Assembly: GCF_963678245.1 (NCBI RefSeq)
Contig: NZ_OY782767.1
Location: 744,001-808,000, forward strand
Length of the DNA stretch: 64,000 bases
Reading direction: 5' to 3'
DNA from: an uncultured Sunxiuqinia sp.
Lineage (GTDB): Bacteria; Bacteroidota; Bacteroidia; Bacteroidales; Prolixibacteraceae
Under the pieces are notes generated by a model that saw only the letters and a program-made list of their open reading frames with translations, was not told the DNA's origin and did not search any database. This document shows, in pieces, positions 57,782 through 64,000 of this stretch (positions within the stretch are counted from its first letter, which is position 1; every line of letters begins with the position of its first letter). A program made the translations under genes and the position numbers.

Positions 57782-58583
57782 TCGGTGTAAATTCTGATTT
57801 CAGACATCAACAATAATTGAGACCAATTTTGTGAAAATAGTTGCGTAATCAAAGTAAAATTTTGTGGAAATTGAAAACCCATGTTTTTTGAGCATGGTCA
57901 GAGTGACTCCGCATTCTGCTTTTTCAAATTTGATAAGAATTATTGGAAGAGAATATTGTATGTTTTCAAGTCAGCTTTTAGTATGTAAATACCCTGTGGA
58001 CGTGGCTCTTTCCTTTTGAATTAGTTCATAACGGATATAAATGAAAAGTGTTTTTATAGTGCATTGAATAGAATAATATAAAAACTTATTTCTTTTTACT
58101 TTTGAGTTCGAATAAACTAAAACCAATGATGAAACAGATCGAAAAATTCAATTTAACGACTCTAAAAGATACCATGAAACGTCGGTAAATGGTTTTTCAA
58201 CTTATTTGAAGACCCCGATATCCCCCTTTCAATGAGTAGCCACTAAACGTCCGGTTGCTGCAGGCTTGACAGATTTTGACTTGTTTGATGAAGTGTACGG
58301 AAACACCAAGGTGTCGCCCGAAGTAACCCCACTGTAAAGAATTAATCATCCAGAGAGTACGAAAATCATAGGCTTGGAGCATATATATCGATCATCAATA
58401 ATTATTTATATGCAAACGGACGGTGGCAAATCAAGTTATTAAAATCCCAGTTATAGAAATTTGTTGCTCAATGCTTTATTGTATCTGGAAAATTGAGATT
58501 CAAATTTGATCTTTATTGTTTTTGTTAGCAGTTTCTTCTTCCGAGTTTTAGAAAAAGCTGATAGGTGTGTTTTTATTTGTATG
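57782..58583. other. 802-bp gene-poor region with a possible gene relic
   Basis: Between the divergent AsmA-like gene and the SIMPL gene. It holds a -7 element TACTTTTG (58097-58104), an ATG (58126/58129) opening a short frame with IEKFNLTTLKDTMK, and a frame from 58178 to 58441 interrupted by two stops, described as a pseudogene. The rest (57782-58090, 58442-58583) shows nothing recognisable. Confidence 0.55.
58097..58441 (+). pseudogene. possible truncated and frameshifted gene, unassigned
   Basis: After TACTTTTG (58097-58104), an ATG at 58126 opens MMKQIEKFNLTTLKDTMKRR and stops. From 58178 another frame reads TSVNGFSTYLKTPISPFQ, stop, VATKRPVAAGLTDFDLFDEV and YGNTKVSPEVTPL, stop, RINHPESTKIIGLEHIYRSS. 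Residue composition is protein-like, and a promoter-like element precedes it. I do not recognise the family, and chance cannot be excluded. Confidence 0.4.
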
Positions 58584-59288
58584 TTAGTTGATCGCAAATC
58601 GAGCAAAAACTTTGTAGCTCAGTTTTATCTTTTGAAAAGTAATTTCGGGTTCAATTTGTTGACTCTCATCTTCAATTCGCTGTATGGCACCCACTGTTTT
58701 TACATTACGAAAATAAGGTTGTGCATAATTTTCGCGTTCCTGAATAAACAAGGCTTGTCCAACTTTTTGATCTACTGCTTCGAGCAAGTACGTTGCTTTT
58801 TCTTTTGCATTTTTTATTGCTTTAATCTTGACTTCTTTTTTGTAGACTTCCATTTTAGTATGGTCGACCCGTTCCACATAAGCATTTTGAACGTCAATTT
58901 CATCCAGTATCTCCCACGTGTCAGCCAATTCTTGTGTGGTGCTAACCTCAAGCACATAGTCTTTTGATGCCAGTACATCTTTATTTTTTCGTTTGATCTT
59001 CACAAAATCAGCGTCAGCATCAGCTAAAGATAACTTGGTTAAATCAAAATCATTTACTTTCAAGTGTTGTTTCATTTTCTTTTCCAGATCCTCGATGTTG
59101 AGTTTTTTCTTGCCATCGTAGCGTTCTTTTATGGTGAAATGCAGGAAGATTTGATCAGGAATAACTTCCATTTCACCTTCCCCTGTAACTTCAATATACG
59201 GGGTCGAATTTAAAGGATTTAGCTCGCTTTGTGCTATGCCTGATGCTGAGATCAGCGCCAAGGCAATGAATAAAAAAAATGTTTTCAT
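58584..59288 (-). CDS. SIMPL (DUF541) domain protein, exported
   Basis: 234 aa from the ATG at 59288, which gives a clear signal peptide (FFLFIALALISASGIAQ); the frame upstream adds ten residues without support. SIMPL/Oxidative-stress-related DUF541 domain: YIEVTGEGEMEVIPDQIFLHF near the start, AIKNAKEKATYLLEAVDQKVG and FQKIKLSYKVFARF at the end. Periplasmic. Function poorly known; some members bind or protect in oxidative stress. Confidence 0.9.
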   Translation of the reverse strand: MKTFFLFIALALISASGIAQSELNPLNSTPYIEVTGEGEMEVIPDQIFLHFTIKERYDGKKKLNIEDLEKKMKQHLKVNDFDLTKLSLADADADFVKIKRKNKDVLASKDYVLEVSTTQELADTWEILDEIDVQNAYVERVDHTKMEVYKKEVKIKAIKNAKEKATYLLEAVDQKVGQALFIQERENYAQPYFRNVKTVGAIQRIEDESQQIEPEITFQKIKLSYKVFARFAIN

Positions 59289-59400
59289 CGGATTAATTTT
59301 TATATGTATTGTTTTCATTTTTATTGTTTTATTTTGAACGTTGATTACTCTTTTTACAAGGCCCTTAATTTAAGTATTATCTTTATCAAAAATATTTTCC

Positions 59401-62238
59401 ATGACCCCTTTTTTAACTCAGGTTGCTCAATATTTGTATCGCACTTTTGGCGATGAATTAAATCGCATTGCGTTGGTTTTTCCAAGTCGGCGGGCCAGCG
59501 TGTTTTTTAATGCCTATTTAAACGAACTGGTAAAATCACCCATCATTGGATCCGAAACAATAACCATCGACGAATTAGTTGCACGGATGTCGGGAATACA
59601 AATATCGGACCAGATTAGCTTGATTTTACATTTGCATCAAGTTTATGTCAGCGAAACAGGGCATGATGAGTCCTTGGATGATTTTTTCTTTTGGGGCGAA
59701 ATTCTACTTAACGATTTCAATGATATCGACAAATATCAATTGGATGCTCGTGACTTATTTCAAAATATAAAAGATATAAAAGAAGTTGAGACACGGTTTG
59801 ATTATTTAAGTGCAGAGCAGAAAAAAGCGATTGAAGCATTTTGGGGAAATATTGGGAAAGCAGGCGGATCGGAGAATAAGGATAAGTTTATGGCCATGTG
59901 GAACAAGCTGCCGGCTATTTATCAACGCTTTAGAGGTGAGTTATTGACGGAAAATACCGGTTACACAGGCTTGGTTTATCGGAAGTTGATCGAAGGCTTG
60001 ACAGCGGAAAAAGTAGAGAAACTGGATTCCGATCAATTTGTGTTCGTAGGTTTCAATGCCCTGAATAAATGTGAAAACAAGCTGCTTAACTTCTTCCAGT
60101 CAGCTGAAAAGGCTTTGTTCTTTTGGGATTATGACGAACAGTTTTTAAACGATCCGATCATGGAGGCTGGACTTTTTATCCGTCGCAATCGGATTGAATT
60201 CCCAGCCCCCAAGCATTTCGAGCTGGATGCCGGAAAGCAAAAAGAGCAGAAAATAACCTTGGTTTCTGTTCCCGGTCAGGTGGCTCAAGCGCAGGTGATT
60301 AATTATAAGGAGTTGTTCGAAAATGAAATTAAAGCTGATCGGTTTGATGATACAGCCTTGGTTTTATCAGACGAAAGCTTGCTGGTGCCTGTTATTTCTG
60401 CCGCCGGCTCGCAGTTTAAGCAAATCAACATCACCATGGGTTACGCCTTGCAGGATACGCCTGTTTACAGCTTTATCTCTTTGCTGATCGATTTACAAAA
60501 AAATATCCGGAAGCTTGATGGTCATATTGCTTTTTATCATCGTCCGGTATTGGCTTTATTGAAACATCAATTAATATCCAGCGCTGAAACCAAAGCCTTG
60601 GTTGTTGAAATCTTAAGCAAAAACAAGATCCATGTTCGTCAAAGTGATTTGATACAGAACGAACTGCTTTGCTTGATATTCACACCTCAGCCGGATTGGA
60701 AATCTTGTGCTGAATATGTGATGGCTGTTATTCGGCAGCTCGGATTGCAATTTGCCAGCTACGAAGATGCTCCTGTAAACCTGGAAGGGGAGTATTTGTA
60801 TCAGGCCTATCTGGCTATTCAGCGGCTGAGCGACACTTTGGAAAAGCTGAGCACTGGCAAGTTGTCTCTTACATTGTTTTTTCGGCTGCTTATTCAGCAT
60901 TTGCAGCGGGTGTCCATTCCTTTTGAAGGCGAACCTTTAACCGGATTGCAGGTAATGGGTTTTCTGGAAACTCGGATTCTGGATTTTAAGAAAGTAGTGC
61001 TTTTTTCGGTCAACGAAGGCAAAATGCCCAAATCTACGTCTGTTCATTCGTTTATCCCATATCATTTGCGAAAAGCGTTTGGTTTGCCTGCCTACGAAGA
61101 ACACGATGCCATGTACGCCTATTATTTCTATCGGTTGCTGCATCGTGCTGAAGAAGTGGTGCTGGTTTATAATTCGGCTAGCGATGGGTTAAATTCGGGA
61201 GAAATGAGTCGCTACTTATTTCAGCTAAAATATGATTCAGAGGTTAGTCCAGATGAGTTTTACTTCGACTTCAACTTTAAATCGTCTGAAAATGCGCCGA
61301 TATCGGTTTCTGCTACCAAAGAACATCAGCGAAAACTATTGGACAATTACAGCTCCCGAAAATTAAGCCCTAGTGCCCTGAATACCTATTTGGATTGCAA
61401 GTTGAAATTCTATTTTAAACACATCGCATTTATTAAAGAATCGGAAGAAGTGTCGGAAGACGTTGATCCCCGCCTGTTTGGAAACTTGTTTCATTATGCC
61501 ATGGAATTGCTGTATGCCGATTTTATTGCCACGAAAGTGCAAAAAGATCATATAAAAGCCCTGCTGCTAAATAAATATAAGTTGGAGCAGGTTGTGAAAG
61601 CTGCTTTTGCAAAGGAGTATTACAAGGACAAAGACTTGAACGAAATAAAGATATCGGGCAAAAATATTTTGGTGAAAGATCATCTGGAAACATACTTGAC
61701 ACAATTGTTGAAGAACGATTTGGCGTTTGCTCCCTTTACGGTGGTTGCGCTGGAGGGACAGTACGAAGCCCCCTTTAACATTGCCTTGCCCGAGGGTGAG
61801 AAGCAGATTCTGCTTGGTGGGACAATCGACCGGATTGATGAAACGGATGGCGGAGCACGTATCATCGACTATAAAACCGGCCGCAATTTAAAGTTGAAAT
61901 TCAAAGGTGTTGAACAGTTTTACCAGCGCGATAAATCAGGTCGTCCGAAGGAGATTTTTCAAACACTGATTTACTCTGAAATTTTTCAACGATCGACAGG
62001 AAAAAATAATTTATTACCTACGATTTATAAGATTGATGATTTCTTTGATGACAAGTTTCAACCTGAAGTGATTTATGGTGCCGAACGCCTGAGTTATCAG
62101 CAGATTGCAGATTCCTTTCAACAAAGTTTAAATGAACTGTTGAGTGAGATGTTCAGTGCGGATAATGTTTATGAACAAACAGAAGATGATCGGAAATGCC
62201 GAACTTGCCCATATAACGTCATTTGCCGACGGGGTTAA
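59401..62238 (+). CDS. PD-(D/E)XK nuclease with AddB-like iron-sulfur motif
   Basis: 945 aa. N-terminal UvrD-like inactivated helicase half ([32 protein letters not shown]) without Walker A. C-terminal RecB-type nuclease domain: [35 protein letters not shown] (motif with catalytic Asp/Lys). Four Cys spaced as in AddB: Cys666 (LDCKLKFYF), then Cys933, Cys936, Cys942 ([10 protein letters not shown], the CX2CX5C pattern), likely ligating a 4Fe-4S cluster around the nuclease fold. Expected partner, an AddA-type helicase-nuclease, is not in the window. Convergent 4-bp overlap with trmD. Confidence 0.93.
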   Translation: MTPFLTQVAQYLYRTFGDELNRIALVFPSRRASVFFNAYLNELVKSPIIGSETITIDELVARMSGIQISDQISLILHLHQVYVSETGHDESLDDFFFWGEILLNDFNDIDKYQLDARDLFQNIKDIKEVETRFDYLSAEQKKAIEAFWGNIGKAGGSENKDKFMAMWNKLPAIYQRFRGELLTENTGYTGLVYRKLIEGLTAEKVEKLDSDQFVFVGFNALNKCENKLLNFFQSAEKALFFWDYDEQFLNDPIMEAGLFIRRNRIEFPAPKHFELDAGKQKEQKITLVSVPGQVAQAQVINYKELFENEIKADRFDDTALVLSDESLLVPVISAAGSQFKQINITMGYALQDTPVYSFISLLIDLQKNIRKLDGHIAFYHRPVLALLKHQLISSAETKALVVEILSKNKIHVRQSDLIQNELLCLIFTPQPDWKSCAEYVMAVIRQLGLQFASYEDAPVNLEGEYLYQAYLAIQRLSDTLEKLSTGKLSLTLFFRLLIQHLQRVSIPFEGEPLTGLQVMGFLETRILDFKKVVLFSVNEGKMPKSTSVHSFIPYHLRKAFGLPAYEEHDAMYAYYFYRLLHRAEEVVLVYNSASDGLNSGEMSRYLFQLKYDSEVSPDEFYFDFNFKSSENAPISVSATKEHQRKLLDNYSSRKLSPSALNTYLDCKLKFYFKHIAFIKESEEVSEDVDPRLFGNLFHYAMELLYADFIATKVQKDHIKALLLNKYKLEQVVKAAFAKEYYKDKDLNEIKISGKNILVKDHLETYLTQLLKNDLAFAPFTVVALEGQYEAPFNIALPEGEKQILLGGTIDRIDETDGGARIIDYKTGRNLKLKFKGVEQFYQRDKSGRPKEIFQTLIYSEIFQRSTGKNNLLPTIYKIDDFFDDKFQPEVIYGAERLSYQQIADSFQQSLNELLSEMFSADNVYEQTEDDRKCRTCPYNVICRRG

Positions 62239-62918
62239 TTCTTTTCATCGAGTAAGTCCGGACGTAGTTTTTTGGTGCGCTCGTAAGCTTGTTTCTCTTT
62301 CCAATCGTTTATCTTCTTGTCATTGCCACTTAAAAGCACCTCAGGAACTTTTAGTCCCTTATAATCTGCCGGTCGGGTATAAACCGGAGGGCTGAGTAGA
62401 TTATCCTGAAATGAGTCGGTTAGGGCAGAGGTTTCATCCGAAATAACCCCCGGAATTAAGCGCACGATGCTATCCGTCATAACAGCAGCAGCCAGTTCGC
62501 CTCCGGTGAGCACATAATCGCCAATTGAAATTTCCCGGGTAATAAAATGATCGCGAATACGCTGGTCAACTCCTTTGTAGTGCCCACAAAGAATCATGAT
62601 GTTATTTTTAAGTGACAGTTGATTCGCGATTCCTTGTGTAAATTGCTCTCCATCAGGGCTCGTATAAATAATCTCATCGTACTCTCGTTGAGATTTTAAA
62701 TATTCAATCGCAGCTTCAATGGGTTGAATGGTCATTACCATGCCAGCACCGCCACTGAAAGCGTAGTCGTCAGTTTTTTTATGTTTATCGGTTGAGAAGT
62801 CACGAATGTTGTGCACATAAATTTCTACCATCCCTTTGTCTCGGCCTCTTTTGATGATAGAGTGATTAAACGGACTTTCCAATAATTCAGGAACAACTGT
62901 TAAAATATCAATGCGCAT
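62235..62918 (-). CDS. trmD: tRNA (guanine37-N1)-methyltransferase TrmD
   Basis: 227 aa from the ATG at 62918, where the family begins ([20 protein letters not shown]); the longer frame upstream is not accepted. SPOUT trefoil-knot fold: [52 protein letters not shown] and [16 protein letters not shown]. Makes m1G37 next to the anticodon, preventing frameshifts; essential in most bacteria. A minus-strand TACTTTTG (62938-62945) is 20 bp upstream. Stop overlaps the nuclease stop by 4 bp. Confidence 0.97.
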   Translation of the reverse strand: MRIDILTVVPELLESPFNHSIIKRGRDKGMVEIYVHNIRDFSTDKHKKTDDYAFSGGAGMVMTIQPIEAAIEYLKSQREYDEIIYTSPDGEQFTQGIANQLSLKNNIMILCGHYKGVDQRIRDHFITREISIGDYVLTGGELAAAVMTDSIVRLIPGVISDETSALTDSFQDNLLSPPVYTRPADYKGLKVPEVLLSGNDKKINDWKEKQAYERTKKLRPDLLDEKN

Positions 62919-62937
62919 GGTTATGAAATTTGTGCTG

Positions 62938-62945
62938 CAAAAGTA
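62938..62945 (-). promoter_or_regulatory. -7 element of trmD
   Basis: TACTTTTG on the minus strand, exact TAnnTTTG, 20 bp before the trmD ATG. Confidence 0.6.
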
Positions 62946-63173
62946 ACAAGTTTTTACAATTTGAATAGGTATAAAAAGCCAGGAATACATCTATCAATCT
63001 AGATAAGATGTCGATACGGCATTAAGATTTCGCCTAAATCGGAAATAATGACATATTTGATGGTTGTGCAGTGGCTTTTTTGTCTTATTTTTTTTCTTGG
63101 AATAGAAGTTGAAAATGGAGGAGCAGAAACAATAATCTTAAAAACAATTAAAAAATACAAACAATTAAATTTT

Positions 63174-63179
63174 AGGAGG
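63174..63179 (+). promoter_or_regulatory. strong Shine-Dalgarno before hsp20
   Basis: AGGAGG, 9 bp before the ATG at 63189. Such a perfect anti-16S match is uncommon in this phylum and in this window and fits the high expression of a heat-shock protein. Confidence 0.8.
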
Positions 63180-63188
63180 AAATAAATT

Positions 63189-63644
63189 ATGAAACTTGTA
63201 AATGTTAATCGTCCGGCTTATTACAACAATCCAGTTGATGTACTGTTAAAAGACTTTTTCAACCCTAAAACAGCAACTGATCGTTACGAAAAAGAAGAGT
63301 TGAAATATACTCCCTCAACTAATGTTTTTGAGACCGATACTGATATCGCGCTGGAGCTTTTAGTTCCTGGTTATTCAAAAGATGAGATTAAACTATCGGT
63401 CGAGAATAATATGTTGTTGATCGATAGCCAAGAGATTGAGCCAAAAGCTGACGAAAAAGAAGCTGAAGAATTAAGGTATTCTCGTATTGAGTTTGAAAAG
63501 AAGAATTTTGAGAAGAAATTTAGACTTTCTGAAAAACTCAATCAAGACCAAATTAAAGCTGAAGTGAACAACGGAGTGCTTCGGATTACAATTGCGAAGA
63601 AAGAAGAAGCGGTTCCTGTAAAACGCCAAATTGAAATCGGATAA
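63189..63644 (+). CDS. Hsp20/alpha-crystallin family small heat-shock protein
   Basis: 151 aa. Alpha-crystallin domain (about 45-145): NVFETDTDIALELLVPGYSK, ENNMLLIDSQEIE, EFEKKNFEKKFRLSEKL and the closing GVLRITIAKKEE with the L-x-I/V-type strand. ATP-independent holdase that binds unfolding proteins. Strong Shine-Dalgarno and a terminator directly downstream; monocistronic. Confidence 0.95.
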   Translation: MKLVNVNRPAYYNNPVDVLLKDFFNPKTATDRYEKEELKYTPSTNVFETDTDIALELLVPGYSKDEIKLSVENNMLLIDSQEIEPKADEKEAEELRYSRIEFEKKNFEKKFRLSEKLNQDQIKAEVNNGVLRITIAKKEEAVPVKRQIEIG

Positions 63645-63666
63645 ATCTGATTTTCAGGAGATAATA

Positions 63667-63698
63667 AACAAATGCCGTTGATTTCAACGGCATTTGTT
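63667..63698 (+). terminator. intrinsic terminator of hsp20
   Basis: Perfect 15-bp inverted repeat AACAAATGCCGTTGA / TCAACGGCATTTGTT (63667-63681 and 63684-63698) around two bases, 22 bp after the stop, followed by a T-rich stretch. Confidence 0.85.
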
Positions 63699-63739
63699 GT
63701 TTCTGACGGTTTGTTTTTCTTACTTTATTGCTGTTTTAC

Positions 63740-63770
63740 TTGAGTATTCGTACTTAATATTATATTTTCG
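63740..63770 (+). promoter_or_regulatory. promoter of the last gene
   Basis: TTG (63740-63742), 20 bp, TATTTTCG (63763-63770; one mismatch to TAnnTTTG). The -7 element is 58 bp before the ATG at 63829. Confidence 0.6.
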
Positions 63771-63828
63771 TACATCTACAGGGAGCTTAAATCTCTGATA
63801 ATTACTTTGTAATTTAAATTTTTAACAC

Positions 63829-64000
63829 ATGAAACCCGAAGACCTGAAAAACTCAAATGATGAGTTAAAAGCAACATCCGATAATTCGGAAGCTGCTAAT
63901 ACGCCTGAAAAGACCCCGGAGACCAAAACTGAACAGTCGCAACCATCAGAGAAAAAAGCTGATACTGATGACACGAAAGAGGAGTCTTCCGTTGCTGAAG
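63829..64000 (+). CDS. acidic low-complexity protein N-terminus (runs off window)
   Basis: 57 codons from the ATG at 63829, open to the window end. Composition is Glu/Lys/Ser/Thr-rich with repeated EKTPET/KTEQS/EKKAD-like pieces, no hydrophobic segment and no domain yet. In Bacteroidota such leaders often precede DUF349 proteins, but this cannot be tested here. Confidence 0.6.
   Translation, partial: MKPEDLKNSNDELKATSDNSEAANTPEKTPETKTEQSQPSEKKADTDDTKEESSVAE

Noticed and set aside
58197-58382. 61-aa minus-strand ORF in the 58-kb spacer
   Set aside because: No start context or family; the plus strand has better protein-like composition there.
58506-58967. 153-aa plus-strand ORF opposite the SIMPL gene
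   Set aside because: Phe/Leu-rich mirror frame of the SIMPL coding sequence.

Overview
The window comes from a member of the Bacteroidota, most likely a free-living Bacteroidales/Marinilabiliales relative (taxonomy is inference). The evidence is the moderate-to-low GC, promoters with the phylum-specific -7 element TAnnTTTG (clear before trhO, mutS2, the HAD phosphatase and others), general scarcity of Shine-Dalgarno sequences, and the gene set: DUF1080 and Tat-exported Gfo/Idh/MocA sugar enzymes, IorAB/PaaK/ACT, a RecB-type nuclease with an AddB-like iron-sulfur motif, a giant AsmA-like protein, Tex and MutS2. It is chromosomal and mostly housekeeping or metabolic. No rRNA, tRNA, CRISPR array, prophage or intact insertion sequence was seen.

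Layout. 0-2.2 kb: two ABC-2 exporter permeases, the first cut by the window edge. 2.2-5.2 kb: DUF493 and katG. 5.7-10.1 kb: three RNA-modifying enzymes (TrhO, Dus, an RluA/TruC-type pseudouridine synthase), a NifX-like protein, MsrB and a hemolysin III-like membrane protein. 10.2-12.6 kb: a compact cassette of response regulator, CheC-type phosphatase and PAS histidine kinase. 12.8-14.3 kb: DUF302 downstream of a heavily decayed copper P-type ATPase. 14.6-19.0 kb: hypothetical protein, HrpB helicase, DUF2293, YchJ. 19.3-22.3 kb: an alkaline-phosphatase-fold protein that has lost most metal ligands, an outer-membrane protein and YjbQ. 22.5-26.5 kb: iorA-iorB-paaK-ACT operon for aryl 2-oxoacid/arylacetate metabolism. 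26.8-30.5 kb: alpha/beta hydrolase, type III polyketide synthase plus isoprenylcysteine-methyltransferase-like enzyme, HAD phosphatase and a Nif11-like small protein. 30.6-38.6 kb: Tex, PspC pair, AGCS symporter, response regulator, MutS2.

38.7-45 kb is the most coherent metabolic module: an SSS symporter and a membrane-anchored winged-helix regulator diverge from DUF1080 - TIM-barrel isomerase lipoprotein - Tat-exported Gfo/Idh/MocA oxidoreductase, resembling a periplasmic 3-keto-glycoside degradation pathway. 45.4-51.2 kb: peptidase C1 (bleomycin hydrolase-like), an envelope protein, PAP2 phosphatase, ArnT-like GT39 and a polyprenyl-phosphate GT2, consistent with lipid-linked sugar modification of the envelope. 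51.2-57.8 kb: a periplasmic-binding-domain histidine kinase and a 1413-residue AsmA-like protein. 57.8-64 kb: a gene-poor stretch with a possible gene relic, SIMPL protein, AddB-like nuclease, TrmD, Hsp20 and the start of an acidic low-complexity protein.

Nothing here is an obvious new defence or mobile system. The observations most worth following are the inactive-looking alkaline phosphatase homologue, the stand-alone CheC/kinase/receiver cassette, the sugar module with its unusual regulator, the eroded copper ATPase beside an intact DUF302 gene, and an orphan leftward terminator that implies an unannotated transcript before trhO.
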